Positions 1 to 9,121 of a stretch of DNA of 64,000 nt are shown piece after piece. Location of the stretch: contig NZ_CP044127.1 of assembly GCF_016864575.1 (NCBI RefSeq), positions 186,001 through 250,000 on the forward strand. The letters are read 5' to 3'. Both the position numbers and the translations under genes were made by a program. The notes below the pieces were generated by a model. That model worked only from the letters and a program-made list of their open reading frames with translations. It did no database searches and was not told the origin of the DNA. Source of the DNA: Rhizobium sp. BG4. Lineage in GTDB: Bacteria; Pseudomonadota; Alphaproteobacteria; Rhizobiales; Rhizobiaceae. Every line of letters begins with the position of its first letter. Position 1 is the first letter of the stretch.

Positions 1-1005
1 TGCTTCAGAACCCACACGCTCGACATGGGCCCACGATCGCTCCGTGACCTCGCGGATGACCGTCAATTCGTAGTCGGACCATCGATGCGGTGCCTTGTCA
101 TGGATTGCCATCAAAGCGGTCAACCGACCGTTTTTCACCAGCGGCATGCAGATCGTTGCAGTGATCCCGATATCCTGGAAGGTTTTTGCCTCCTCGGGCG
201 CGATCTCGGCAAGATTGTCATTGATGATCAGCGGCCGGCCGGCGGCCAGCTCCTGCACCGCTAGAGTTCCGAAATCGGAAAGACTATAGTGCCCGACGAT
301 CGAGGGAGACCCAGGTGCGTGCCAGTTACCACGGATGGTGAAGCCATCCTCATCAGGATCCATATCGGCATAGGCGCAGTTTGAGAGGCTCAAATGTGCG
401 CCTATTAGGCGCGTCGTGACGGCGAGAACTTCATCTGCATCATGCAGGCCCGCAACTGCCTGACCAAGTTCGTCCAGGAAGCGGTATAACTCTTCACTCT
501 GCGCCAGGCGACGCTCGGCGAGCACGCGGTGGGTGATATCAAACACCATCGCCAGGGAGCCGATCGGCTTGCCCGCGGCATCTCGTATCGGCAGATATTC
601 CAGGTCCATCCACACCTGCTCAGCTCTGCCATGTCGCCAGAGTTCGAGCTCTTGGCCATGGAAGCTAAGCGTCTCACCCCGCAATCCAGCTGCTATCACA
701 TGAGCGTTGAAGTCTGCAGCCTCAGGCCAGACCTCAAGAAGTTTTCCGCCAAGAGCTGCGGGGTGACGAGGGCCGCATACAGCTGCATAACCGTCATTAT
801 AGATGAGAATGCCTTCCGGTCCCCACAGAACCACCATCGGAACCGGTGACGCTAGCACGGTCTGGACATTAGCCTTCAATTCCGCTGACCATGCTCGGAT
901 TGGTCCGAGCGGCGTCAGTCCCCAATCCATCTGCCGGATGGCATCGCCGGCTTCACCACCACCAACGAATGCGTGGCCTTCAAGATATTGTTTCGTATCA
1001 TCCAT
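1..1005 (-). CDS. PAS-GAF sensor kinase, N-terminal part, cut by window edge
   Basis: The frame is open from an ATG at 1005 to the window edge (335 codons, no stop), so only the sensory half is visible. Residues 1-40 carry TPLGPIRAW, a signature seen near the start of many rhizobial PAS sensor kinases. Residues about 45-165 look like a PAS domain (VLWGPEGILIYNDGY, LEYLPIRDAAGKPIGS) and about 175-330 like a GAF domain ending at VIREVTERSWAHVE. No membrane segment is seen, so it is probably a cytoplasmic sensor. The histidine and ATPase domains would lie beyond base 1; an HWE or HisKA_2 kinase is the usual continuation, which is inference. No strong Shine-Dalgarno precedes the ATG. Confidence 0.85.
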   Translation of the reverse strand, partial: MDDTKQYLEGHAFVGGGEAGDAIRQMDWGLTPLGPIRAWSAELKANVQTVLASPVPMVVLWGPEGILIYNDGYAAVCGPRHPAALGGKLLEVWPEAADFNAHVIAAGLRGETLSFHGQELELWRHGRAEQVWMDLEYLPIRDAAGKPIGSLAMVFDITHRVLAERRLAQSEELYRFLDELGQAVAGLHDADEVLAVTTRLIGAHLSLSNCAYADMDPDEDGFTIRGNWHAPGSPSIVGHYSLSDFGTLAVQELAAGRPLIINDNLAEIAPEEAKTFQDIGITATICMPLVKNGRLTALMAIHDKAPHRWSDYELTVIREVTERSWAHVERVGSEA

Positions 1006-1300
1006 TTGGCGAACCTAGCGCGCATCCTGCCCTATGGACAGCATGCATGCGAAATTATTCTCGGCTGATTGACTTCAGCCGAGCAGCCTCTGCGACGCGG
1101 GGATCCGGCGAGGACCCGGAGGAGTGGCAAAAGCGGAAAAGGCTCCAGAACACCCTCCTCTTTCGTCGGGGTGTCGAACGATATCGCACAAAGTACTAAG
1201 TCGATCCGAAGCCCTGTTACCCGGGGAGACGCGATTGCCAAAGTCAATCCGCTGAGCTTGCCGATCAGGCCTGTCGAACCGCTAGCCGCGTTTTTCGCTT

Positions 1301-2527
1301 TCAGTCGCTGCCGGTCACACTGTTCGCCTGGGTCGCAGCGTCTTGACGCGAATTGTCGGTGTGGGCGCGCGGGGTTCGATCCGATCGCGGGACGATGACA
1401 TATGACAACAAAGCGATGGCGAGCGCCAGGCCGGTCGCGGCGAAGATCAGGCGATAGGTTGTTGTTGGCGCCAGCGACAGTCCTGCGATCTGCCCGAACA
1501 CCACCGAGGCTACCGACACGCCCAAGAAGACCAGCGTGTTCAGCACTCCAAGCGCAATGCCGCGCATGTGCGAAGGGATGCGGGCCTGGGCTTCTGTCAT
1601 GATGAGCGGGTGCACGTTCCCCATAGCATAAAGGAGGGACAGCCCGGCACAGGCTGCAGGGAAACTGCCATCCGGCCCTGCGGACAGCATGACGGCACAG
1701 ATGACGCCCGCGACATAGGCGAAGATCACAATCCTGCGTCCCTCAACACGGGCGAGGACTGCGGGAAGGACGACGCTTGTGACGATGCCAACAATGCTGA
1801 TCGCTGTGAGGATCTCACCTATTGCCGTATGTGTGCCGAAGACGGACGTGACATATGGCGCAGCCCAAGCATTGCGAAACGTTCCGCCAAGGGAGAGCGT
1901 CATGCAGATGGGAACGAGGTAAAGCAGTGGCACAATCGATCTGCGGTGCTCAGCGGCCGGCGCTTCGCTCGCGGCTGAGGGCGTCTTGCCGAGCGCGACG
2001 CAAACAGCAATTGCGCTCGCCGCCATTGCTGATGCGGCCGCCCAGCATGCAGATCGCCAGCCGAATACCTCAACGAACCAAGATAGTGGCGAGGCCGAGA
2101 TCAGCGCGCCCATCGAACCGATTCCGCTGACGGTTGCAGCAAGCTGTCCCGCCTTCGCCGGTGAATTTGTCCGTCCGACATAAAACAGGACACCCATGAA
2201 GATCGGCGCGCAACCGAAGCCAATCAAAATTTGGCCCATGATCGCCGCCTGGTACCCGGGCGTTAATGCTATCAGCGCAGCCCCTGCGGCTCCGCAGGCC
2301 ATCATCGCTGCCATCGGAAAGCGCACGCCCCACCTGTCAAACGACATTCCGACCGGGATCTGCAGGATCGAGAAAGATGCGAAAAACGCCGATGCGAGCC
2401 AGCCGTACTGTTGCGGCGACAGGCCCAGTTCAGCGGTGAGGGCCGGACCGACCACGCCGAAGTAGCTTCTGAAATACATGCTCATGAGGAACGCGGCGGA
2501 CAGGGCAGGCAAGGACGTCGCTGTCAT
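1301..2527 (-). CDS. MFS transporter
   Basis: Major facilitator superfamily permease of 408 residues with about 12 hydrophobic segments. The loop LASAFFASFSILQIPVGMSF followed by DRWG matches the conserved MFS loop 2-3 region (G-x-x-x-D-R-x-G). Substrate cannot be told from sequence. I chose the ATG at 2527 because GAGG lies about ten bases before it and hydrophobic sequence starts soon after; the same frame extends to 2635 without a good ribosome site. The gene stands alone. An exact EcfG-type promoter lies about 130 bases upstream (2656-2680), so stress induction is plausible. Confidence 0.88.
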   Translation of the reverse strand: MTATSLPALSAAFLMSMYFRSYFGVVGPALTAELGLSPQQYGWLASAFFASFSILQIPVGMSFDRWGVRFPMAAMMACGAAGAALIALTPGYQAAIMGQILIGFGCAPIFMGVLFYVGRTNSPAKAGQLAATVSGIGSMGALISASPLSWFVEVFGWRSACWAAASAMAASAIAVCVALGKTPSAASEAPAAEHRRSIVPLLYLVPICMTLSLGGTFRNAWAAPYVTSVFGTHTAIGEILTAISIVGIVTSVVLPAVLARVEGRRIVIFAYVAGVICAVMLSAGPDGSFPAACAGLSLLYAMGNVHPLIMTEAQARIPSHMRGIALGVLNTLVFLGVSVASVVFGQIAGLSLAPTTTYRLIFAATGLALAIALLSYVIVPRSDRTPRAHTDNSRQDAATQANSVTGSD

Positions 2528-2655
2528 TTCGGCCTCGTAACTCCGTCCACCCGGCGGTCGGGCTGCTTTTTTGTCGCTGTGTGGCAGGATCAGCCCATTT
2601 GAAACGTCGCGCCCTGAAGAGCCGTCATCGCGCATGGCCTGCCTTACGCGAAAGC

Positions 2656-2680
2656 AACGAGGAGGGCTCTACATGGTTCC
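2656..2680 (-). promoter_or_regulatory. EcfG/RpoE2-type promoter, exact consensus
   Basis: On the minus strand GGAAC (2680-2676), 16 bases, CGTT (2659-2656). It points at the MFS gene starting at 2527. The rest of the 2528-2929 gap shows no gene I can support. Confidence 0.6.
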
Positions 2681-2929
2681 GGGCGTTTCCTTTGCCAAAA
2701 CGAGTGTCAGCAGTGCACATTCAAGCATCGCTTGCGATTGTGTCAGTGAAAGGTGGCGAGTCTCACGTCGCGGGCAGCACGATAGCAGCTAAACATTGGG
2801 CAGCGCAGCTACGAGAGGACTTGCCGCGCGGGACCTAGCCTTCACGTCATGGCGCTCCGCGCCTCGGTTTTGCATCCTCCTGCGCTGTGTTGGAGGACCA
2901 TTGGGCAGCCGCAAAGGCGGCACAAATGG

Positions 2930-4111
2930 TCATCCGGTGACGGGCATCTCGAACCTGAAAAGTGTTGCTTCGGGATCTGAAGTCACCGTCAGCGTGCCAC
3001 CATGCGCTTTAGCAATCTCCGAGGCGATGTAGAGCCCAAGGCCGAGACCCTCACGGCTCGTGTCGTTTCCACGATGGAATGGCCGAAACAGTGTCGCAAT
3101 CCTTTCGGACGGGATAGCGTCGCCGCGATTGATGACGTCGAGCCACAGGGTTTCGCCGCTGATGCCTGCGATAATCCTGACAGGGTCGGTCCGGGATCCG
3201 TGGGTCAGCGCATTGCCAAGAAGGTTCGAAAACATTTGGGCGATACGTGCGTGGTCGACTGGCAGTCCGATGCGCGGCAGGATGACGGTCGTCTCGATCA
3301 CCTGGTCGGGCTGAGCGGTTTTGAACTCGCCGATGACCTGGTCGAGTGTCTCGGAGAGATCCCTGTCCAAATCCATATTGAGGGTGATGCCGTCACCCAG
3401 CCTAGCGCGCGCCAGATCCATGACGTTGTCGACCAGCCCTGCCATACGCACAATGCTTGCCTTCATCAGGCGCAACATGTCGGGGGACTTGTCGTCCCAT
3501 CCCTTCCGCAGAAGGCGGTTTATACCGGCATCAAGTGCAGCCATCGGGTTTCGCAAGTCGTGGCCAAGGACCGCGATGAACTGCTCACGCAATTCCGAGA
3601 GCGCGCGCTCGTCAACGAGGTCGTCCTTGGCTGCCCTGAGCTGTTCGTTGGCTTCAAGATGATGGGCGATAAGCTCGGCGAAAAGCTTAAATGTGCCGAT
3701 AACCTGCGGGTTGTTCACCTTGGCCGGCGCGCTGTCGATGGCACAGAGCGTACCGAAAAATGTGTCGTTCGACAAAACGATAGGCACGGATATGTAGCTC
3801 AGGAGACCGTACATCCGCGGGGTGTGATGGTCGCAATATGTCTCGTCCTCGGCGACGTTGTCGATCGCCACGACCTGGCGATGGTCGCGTATTTCGTTGC
3901 AGATGGTGGTTTCGATCTTGAGTTGGCCCCCGGCCGGCAAGCCGAAGTTCACGTGGTCCAGTACCTGGCAGGCGATCCAGCGATCCTCCGTTACCCTTGC
4001 AACGGCGGCAAATCCCATTCCCGTTGTCCTGCACACGACGTCGAGGATGCTTGGCACGGCGGCGATCGACTGAACCGCAGCTATGTCTGATGTGAATTGT
4101 TCTGCCACCAA
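2930..4111 (-). CDS. GAF-domain sensor histidine kinase
   Basis: Cytoplasmic kinase of 393 residues without membrane segments. Residues about 20-150 form a GAF domain. HisKA follows with the phosphoacceptor His184 in FIAVLGHDLRNPMAAL. The HATPase_c domain shows the N box FSNLLGNALTHG near 300 and the G box EGLGLGLYIASE near 355. The start is TTG (4111) or GTG (4108), with AGGAG five bases before the TTG. It lies 143 bases downstream of a LuxR-type response regulator on the same strand, and the two probably form a two-component pair. Signal unknown; GAF domains of this subclass are often cofactor or redox sensors. Confidence 0.92.
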   Translation of the reverse strand: MVAEQFTSDIAAVQSIAAVPSILDVVCRTTGMGFAAVARVTEDRWIACQVLDHVNFGLPAGGQLKIETTICNEIRDHRQVVAIDNVAEDETYCDHHTPRMYGLLSYISVPIVLSNDTFFGTLCAIDSAPAKVNNPQVIGTFKLFAELIAHHLEANEQLRAAKDDLVDERALSELREQFIAVLGHDLRNPMAALDAGINRLLRKGWDDKSPDMLRLMKASIVRMAGLVDNVMDLARARLGDGITLNMDLDRDLSETLDQVIGEFKTAQPDQVIETTVILPRIGLPVDHARIAQMFSNLLGNALTHGSRTDPVRIIAGISGETLWLDVINRGDAIPSERIATLFRPFHRGNDTSREGLGLGLYIASEIAKAHGGTLTVTSDPEATLFRFEMPVTG

Positions 4112-4254
4112 GGACGCTCCTGCATCGAAACGTCACTTTGATTACATTAAGGGCTGTTTTGCAACGAGTGGAAGCCAAAAAACGAGTGACCCGATTAAAG
4201 CGGCTGCCGGAACGGCTTTCCGACGGTTCCTCCGCCCTGGCCTTCACAAGACGC

Positions 4255-4932
4255 TCAGATTGCGGATTTGCCAGTGCCCGCGGACAACGCGTCTTTGATA
4301 TCGGTTGGGCCGGCCAAAGTTCGCCAGCGCAGCGCAGCCTCAGTTCTGTTTGTCACGCCCAGTTTCTTCAGGATGTTGGTCATGTGATGCTTTATCGTCT
4401 TCTCCTGGAGGTTCAAGCGAAGTGCTATTTGCTTGTTGATCAGCCCTTCAACGACAAGCCAGATGATATCCCGTTCCCGTTTCGTCAGCCGGTTCTGCAG
4501 TCGCGGTCCGCCTGCCGATATCGCAGCCAGCCGCGAGGACATGAGCGGGGAGATGTAGCGCGCGCCGTTAGCGACTTGACGAAGCGCCTGTGCAAGCTCG
4601 CGCAGGCCGACGCCCTTGACGACGTAACCGGAAGCGCCATGGCGAAAAGACGACGCAAGTGTTTCAATCTCTTCACTTGCGGTCAACATCACCACCTTGG
4701 TCTCGGGACTGGCCGCGATAATGCCCTGGATCGCCTCTATAGCTCCGCCGCCAGGGATGGTTATGTCAAGCAGAAGGATCGCGGGCCGGTATGTTGCTGC
4801 GAGCACCAAGGCGTCCGCCGCACTTTCACCATGCGCGACGATGATGAGATCGTCATAGCGTGACAGTGCGCTCGAGACGCCTTCCCGAAAGAGCGGGTGG
4901 TCATCGACGATGGCAATGCTGATTGAATTCAA
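4255..4932 (-). CDS. NarL/FixJ-family response regulator
   Basis: Receiver plus LuxR-type helix-turn-helix. The receiver shows the acidic pair in IAIVDDHPLF and the phosphoacceptor Asp in AILLLDITIPGG, with Lys in GYVVKGVGL. The C-terminal domain carries LTKRERDIIWLVVEG and a recognition helix around EKTIKHHMTNILKKLG. The frame runs up to a TTG at 4974, but TTG at 4932 has GGAGG five bases upstream and starts right at the receiver, so I prefer it (225 residues). An 81-residue ORF lies directly upstream and the GAF kinase downstream on the same strand; the three may be one transcript. Target genes unknown. Confidence 0.9.
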   Translation of the reverse strand: MNSISIAIVDDHPLFREGVSSALSRYDDLIIVAHGESAADALVLAATYRPAILLLDITIPGGGAIEAIQGIIAASPETKVVMLTASEEIETLASSFRHGASGYVVKGVGLRELAQALRQVANGARYISPLMSSRLAAISAGGPRLQNRLTKRERDIIWLVVEGLINKQIALRLNLQEKTIKHHMTNILKKLGVTNRTEAALRWRTLAGPTDIKDALSAGTGKSAI

Positions 4933-4970
4933 GATGTCCTCCAGGAGCGTCGTAGCGAACGGCTCCCGAT

Positions 4971-5216
4971 TCAAGAAGAGGGTGCGCCGGACATCGCCCG
5001 GGTGACGTCACGCTCTATGTCGAGACATGTTTCGCAGTATTCTTCGAACAGACCGGCCTCGGAAGGGTTTATCCGCATGAGCTCACGATATTCGACAGCC
5101 AGTTCATAAGCCTCGAAGAGCTCAAGCTGCCAAGGGTGGGCAGCGTGCATGATCCTGCTGCGCACTTTCGGCAGACGCATGGCTAGCCGTCGCCTTCCGA
5201 GTTCACGACGATGCAT
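4971..5216 (-). CDS. hypothetical protein, 81 residues
   Basis: Small ORF with ATG at 5216, GGAAG just before it and AGGAG a little further up. It may instead start at the Met at 5180 (MRLPKVRSR). The C-terminal half is acidic and helical (LFEAYELAVEYRELMRI) with two cysteines in EEYCETCLDIERDV. It lies directly upstream of the response regulator on the same strand, which suggests co-transcription. I do not recognise a family. No EcfG-type promoter was found upstream. Confidence 0.55.
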   Translation of the reverse strand: MHRRELGRRRLAMRLPKVRSRIMHAAHPWQLELFEAYELAVEYRELMRINPSEAGLFEEYCETCLDIERDVTRAMSGAPSS

Positions 5217-5313
5217 TCTTCCAACTCCTCTTCATTGAAAGACTCTAGCACAGGCTTTCAGCGAGATCCCCGGACCATGGTCGTAATCGGAATGGGACTG
5301 AGGTCCGGGGTGC

Positions 5314-5338
5314 GGAACCGGGTTTTGTGATCGCCGTT
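5314..5338 (+). promoter_or_regulatory. EcfG/RpoE2-type promoter, exact consensus
   Basis: GGAAC (5314-5318), 16 bases, CGTT (5335-5338), 47 bases before the DUF1236 gene start at 5386. Confidence 0.7.
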
Positions 5339-5385
5339 TCTGTTGAGCGGTTGCAAGACCGCGGATAGGAAAGGAGGACAAAATC

Positions 5386-5784
5386 ATGATTACGAAGCTT
5401 TTCTTGGGCGCTGTGACAGCCGCAAGTGTGATTGCCGGCGGTGCCTTTGCCCAGTCGTCGACCGTTAACGGTGCAGCCGGCGGCGCGGTCACCGGCGCAA
5501 TCGTCGGCGGACCGGTTGGAGCGGCTGTGGGAGGTGTCGCAGGCGCCGTCGTCGGCACCGCGATCGATCCGCCCCCCGAAAAGGTTGTAACCTATGTCCG
5601 CGAAGCGCCTGCTCCCTCGGCCAAGGTTGTTGTTAAGGAAAAGGTGGTCGTCGGCCAGCCGCTTCCTGAAACAGTTGTCGTCACACCCGTGCCAGAAAAT
5701 CCGAAATACTCCTACGCTATCGTCAACGACGAGCGGGTTATCGTCGAGCCGTCGTCGCGAAAGGTAATCCAGGTCATCAACTGA
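5386..5784 (+). CDS. DUF1236-type envelope protein with glycine-zipper region
   Basis: Exported protein of 132 residues. A signal peptide covers residues 1-22 (cleavage likely at GGAFA-QSS). Residues about 28-60 form a Gly/Ala-rich glycine-zipper stretch typical of small membrane-associated proteins. The C-terminus, YSYAIVNDERVIVEPSSR, matches the DUF1236 pattern common in Rhizobiales periplasmic proteins; function is unknown. AAAGGAGG lies before the ATG. An exact EcfG-type promoter lies upstream and a 10-bp-stem hairpin follows the stop, so this looks like a single-gene stress-induced unit. Confidence 0.9.
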   Translation: MITKLFLGAVTAASVIAGGAFAQSSTVNGAAGGAVTGAIVGGPVGAAVGGVAGAVVGTAIDPPPEKVVTYVREAPAPSAKVVVKEKVVVGQPLPETVVVTPVPENPKYSYAIVNDERVIVEPSSRKVIQVIN

Positions 5785-5790
5785 CCTTGC

Positions 5791-5815
5791 GGAAGGCAGC
5801 TTCATGCTGCCTTCC
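5791..5815 (+). terminator. hairpin terminator after the DUF1236 gene
   Basis: Perfect 10-bp stem GGAAGGCAGC / GCTGCCTTCC with a TTCAT loop, six bases after the stop codon. No T-run follows, so efficiency is uncertain. Confidence 0.6.
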
Positions 5816-6110
5816 AGCATTTGCGCAAAAGCACGTGCAGGTCGCCGGCGGCTGCAATCGACACGATCGTGCTGAATCAGGGAGTGTTGCGTGTCGCACC
5901 TCGGCGCGCACAGCCATTCGCGGAAAATCCGAATGTGCGATGTTCGGAAATTGCCGACTTGCCCCGGGCCGATCGTTGCCTGCCTTTAACGATCGCAGCA
6001 ATTGCGGCTATGCTGGCCGGTACACGGCTTACGGCGGGAACGTTTGGTCGTAAATGGTCCGAATCGACAGCTGCTTGATCGATGCATGTGCCGCAGGCCG
6101 CAAGCGACGT

Positions 6111-7419
6111 CTATGCCGTTGCTAGACGATTGGCGACGAAAGTGTTGAACTGCAGGACGTCCATCGGTCGCCCAACGAGGTATCCCTGAACCTGGTCGCA
6201 ACCGGCGCAGAAGAGGGCTTCGGCTTGTTTTTCGGTCTCGACGCCTTCCGCCGTGACCGATATTCCTAGAGCATCGGCAAGCGCGACCGTCGCATTCAAG
6301 ATCTTCAATCCCTTGGGATCGTCCAGTTCCACGACCAGAGATCGATCGATTTTCATCCGATCGAAACCGAACTCCCGAAGGGCACCGATGCTTGCATAGC
6401 CGGATCCGAAGTCGTCGAGGGCGAATTTTATGCCGAGCTTCCTGAGGGCTTCCATGCTCCTTTTGGCTTGTTCTGGATTGGCAATCAGCACACCTTCGGT
6501 GACCTCGAGCTCAGTCGCCGAGGATCAAAACCAGTTTCGTAAACGATGGTGATGACGTCTTCAGCGAAGCGCGGATTTTTAAGCTGGCTCGGGGAGACGT
6601 TGACCGACACGTAAATGCCATTCCACGGCATCGCCGCACCGAGCGCCTGTCTGAGCATCAGTTTGCCGAGATCATCGATGAGACCGGAACGTTCGGCAAG
6701 CGGGATGAACACCTCGGGACTTACCGGCCCTGCTTCGGTCGCCAGCGCAGGCGCCAGTCGAAGATCCGTTATGTCGAAGGTCGTTTCGAGCTGGCCGACC
6801 ACGTCGGGGGTGAAAACCTCGCATAGACCAGAGTATGCAGTGTCAAGACCTCTGGACTGCTGTCGTAAGGCTGGATACGATCGGCAGCGACGACATAAAG
6901 GCCCTCTTGCGTGGGAATGAAAGCGGTGGACGCAGCCGGTTCGGTTCCCGCAGAATTTGCCACCAGGCGGAGCAGACCTGCCCCGAAGTCTTTCATCGGG
7001 TCGAACGCGATGCCCTTCTTATAGGCGCTCAAGACGCCGAGGGTGGGCGTTAAGACGACCGCGACGTCGTATAGTGGGTAATCGGCGCTGACTTTCCCCC
7101 AGTTTTCGTAGGCCCAGGCCGCACCGGCGGGCGACTGCATCTGTAAGTAGGCGTCGTCCCAGATCGCATTGTCGCGTACGGTCGCTTCAAGCCGTGATTG
7201 GAAGGACTTGATCGCCGCTCTTGCAGCTTGACCGGCTCGCGCGTCGTCAATCCAGTTGGCGTCGCGTCTCATTTCGCTGAAGGCAATCGTGAGGAGGAGG
7301 GACAAGATGACGAGGGCGGAGACGAAGGCGAGCGTGCCTAGGGCGGCCTTCGTCAAAAGGATCGGTTTTGGGAACTTTGGTAGCGGCATGAGACGATGGC
7401 TCGTGGAAACTCTCAGCAC
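6111..7419 (-). pseudogene. decayed CHASE4-EAL cyclic-di-GMP phosphodiesterase
   Basis: Pieces in different frames form one broken gene. Frame from 7419 to 6769: a membrane segment (ALGTLAFVSALVILSLLLTI) and a CHASE4-like sensor domain to about residue 190. Frame 6802-6485: first half of an EAL domain (GPVSPEVFIPLAERSGLIDD, YVSVNVSPSQL). Frame 6491-6111: second half (LKILNATVALADALG, TAEGVETEKQAEALF, QGYLVGRPM) with the ALDDFGSGYAS metal-site motif. No GGDEF domain lies between CHASE4 and EAL, although CHASE4-GGDEF-EAL is the usual order, so an internal deletion plus at least two frameshifts is likely. An intact gene would degrade c-di-GMP at the inner membrane. Confidence 0.85.
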
Positions 7420-7461
7420 AATCTAGGCCAGGACTGCAAACATTACCTTAAGGCGCTGCGC

Positions 7462-7477
7462 GGTACGGTTGCGTACC
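7462..7477. promoter_or_regulatory. palindrome GGTACG-N4-CGTACC, copy 1
   Basis: GGTACG GTTG CGTACC, extended by one further base pair on each side. It lies 43-58 bases upstream of the CHASE4-EAL pseudogene start. Identical arms recur at 27489 and 37748. Nothing else is recognised in the 7420-7726 gap. Confidence 0.55.
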
Positions 7478-7726
7478 GAGCGCCGGGGGTCGACCGGGCT
7501 TCGGCTGCTCATGTGGAAGCAAAGGGGCACTGCGACCTGCTCCAGAGGCCATGGTCCTGGATGATGTGAGTGCTGGTGGAAGTTAGACTTGATTGCGCAG
7601 TTTGGTAGCCATGATTGCTTGGCCATCGCATCGGCTGCTCGAAGTCGCTGGCCAGCTGTGTGGGCATCTTGTTTCAACGGATCGGCTCCCCATCTCAGAT
7701 GAAACCTCGAACCTGGAGAACTCGAG

Positions 7727-7891
7727 ATGGAAGACGAGACCGTAGACTTGACTGCCGCATCGGAGATCGAGATCCTGCCGCCGGAAGCCATATTTAGTGA
7801 CATCGAGCACACCTGCATCTGCTGCGGTCGTTCGAAGTCCATTCTCGACGAAGACGGCTGCGGCATCTGCGAAGAGTGTCTAGCGCCCTGA
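7727..7891 (+). CDS. 54-residue protein with a ClpX-like C4 zinc finger
   Basis: Short ORF with ATG at 7727 and GGAG nine bases upstream. The N-terminal half is acidic. The C-terminal half holds Cys30-x2-Cys33 and Cys48-x2-Cys51 in CICCGRSKSILDEDG and CGICEECLAP, plus extra cysteines at 32 and 45. The pattern CxxCGxS...CxxC resembles the zinc-binding domain at the N-terminus of ClpX (CSFCGKS...ICDEC), here without any ATPase domain. Family knowledge suggests zinc binding and perhaps protein-protein contacts; a role as adaptor or anti-adaptor is speculation. No EcfG-type promoter was found nearby. Confidence 0.65.
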   Translation: MEDETVDLTAASEIEILPPEAIFSDIEHTCICCGRSKSILDEDGCGICEECLAP

Positions 7892-8099
7892 TTCCGGCAT
7901 AGCGCCGCGAAGCTTGAAGTGCGCAGAAGCTACTCTCGCTTGCCGCATCGGTTTTGGCATCTGCGACACTGCACCGGCTTTCATCATATCCCCGGTTGTC
8001 CCGGAGACGATGACCTAGCGGCGTCGTCGAAGGCACTTCAAAGCAGGGGGCCGGAATCCTGACGATCGGTTTTCCTGCTGCGCGACATATCAGGAGAGA

Positions 8100-8306
8100 T
8101 CAACCCTGTTTCGTTAGCCTCTTTGCGGCGTCTTGGACGCGCGCCGCAGCCCCTGTATCGCCAGATCGGGTTTTCTTCGAATGTCTTGTGTGCATTGCAA
8201 TCGGCGACGGCGCATCGGGCATGAATGGGCGCGCATTAATGGCCGCGATCTGAGCCTGCAACCCTTCCAGTTCCGCTATGACTTTATCGAATATGTGCGT
8301 GTTCAT
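8100..8306 (-). CDS. hypothetical protein, 68 residues
   Basis: Small ORF with ATG at 8306 and GAGGGG some eleven bases upstream. The N-terminus (HIFDKVIAELEGLQAQIAAI) is a predicted amphipathic helix and the C-terminus is basic and probably disordered. No family is recognised. It lies 55 bases downstream of the ProQ-domain gene on the same... strand orientation, reading away from it in the same direction, so co-transcription after the ProQ gene is possible. Confidence 0.5.
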   Translation of the reverse strand: MNTHIFDKVIAELEGLQAQIAAINARPFMPDAPSPIAMHTRHSKKTRSGDTGAAARVQDAAKRLTKQG

Positions 8307-8361
8307 CGCAGCATTCCCCTCGCTTCACATCAAAACGAGTTAGGGCGGCCATTCCTGAAAG

Positions 8362-8823
8362 CTATAGCCGACGCGCAAGGTCACCCGCCTTTGGTCGCCG
8401 CCCATCGCCATCCTCCTTGGGCCGCGTTCGACCTACCGCACCGTCGCGACGCTCCTCAAGGCTTCTCTTCACCTCGATAAAGGATTTCTGTGCAGCCGCC
8501 CGGTCAGCCGCGGTCAGTGGCGCTACAGGCTTGCCGTCGATGTCGTGCCGCATCGAATCTGGCTGCGCGCTCGCGAAATAATAGCGTTTTGAGAAAATGT
8601 AGAAGGCGGTGGCGCGCCGCAAGGCGCTTACGCCGAACTCGGGTTTCAAGCGCGTCTTGATGTGATTGAACAGGCCAAGGGAAAAGGGACGGATTGGATC
8701 GCCCGGAGCCTTCGGCAGTATGCCAATCGGCTCGCAAAGCATGGCGTTGATCGCGCTCGCCTTTTCGACATCGGCCGGCGTGGCGGCGATCGGGCCGCGG
8801 CTGACGGTCCAGGTCTTTCGCAT
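8362..8823 (-). CDS. ProQ/FinO-domain RNA chaperone
   Basis: Protein of 153 residues. Residues about 25-120 match the ProQ/FinO fold: INAMLCEPIGILPKAPGDPI, then FSLGLFNHIKTRL and ALRRATAFYIFSKRYY. The C-terminal 35 residues are charged and probably disordered. Members of the family bind structured RNAs, often small RNAs and 3-prime ends, and affect their stability or pairing. GGAGG lies six bases before the ATG. Given candidate small RNAs elsewhere in the window, an accessory RNA chaperone is notable; any link is inference. Many rhizobial plasmids carry such genes. Confidence 0.85.
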   Translation of the reverse strand: MRKTWTVSRGPIAATPADVEKASAINAMLCEPIGILPKAPGDPIRPFSLGLFNHIKTRLKPEFGVSALRRATAFYIFSKRYYFASAQPDSMRHDIDGKPVAPLTAADRAAAQKSFIEVKRSLEERRDGAVGRTRPKEDGDGRRPKAGDLARRL

Positions 8824-9037
8824 TTCTGCCTCCGTGTGGTCGTTGGAAAAGGCTCTATACTACGAGAATATAGGACTTGTTAGGTGCGCTATGGTGAAAA
8901 GCACCTAACCCTATTGTTCCTGCACCACAAGATCCCGGTCAAGATCGGTCGATATTTCATATCGAGGTCAGAAATTGTCGGCCGCGCTTATCGAAACGCG
9001 AGACTGACTTATGCTCGCGCGACCCTGCCGCGGAAGC

Positions 9038-9062
9038 GGAACCATCGGTCGCGGCGCGGGTT
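9038..9062 (+). promoter_or_regulatory. EcfG-type promoter, near consensus
   Basis: GGAAC (9038-9042), 16 bases, GGTT (9059-9062), one base off CGTT. Start of the lipoprotein gene is 60 bases downstream. Confidence 0.45.
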
Positions 9063-9121
9063 AAGGGATGGATATAGTTAGGCGCGGCCATCGGCCGGCG
9101 CCCCAACCATCGAGACATCTC

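Noticed and set aside
3002..4090. 362-codon plus-strand ORF
   Set aside because: It is the exact shadow of the GAF histidine kinase on the other strand, which has all kinase motifs.
7423..7866. 147-codon minus-strand ORF
   Set aside because: Overlaps the zinc-finger ORF antisense and the palindrome; composition looks random.
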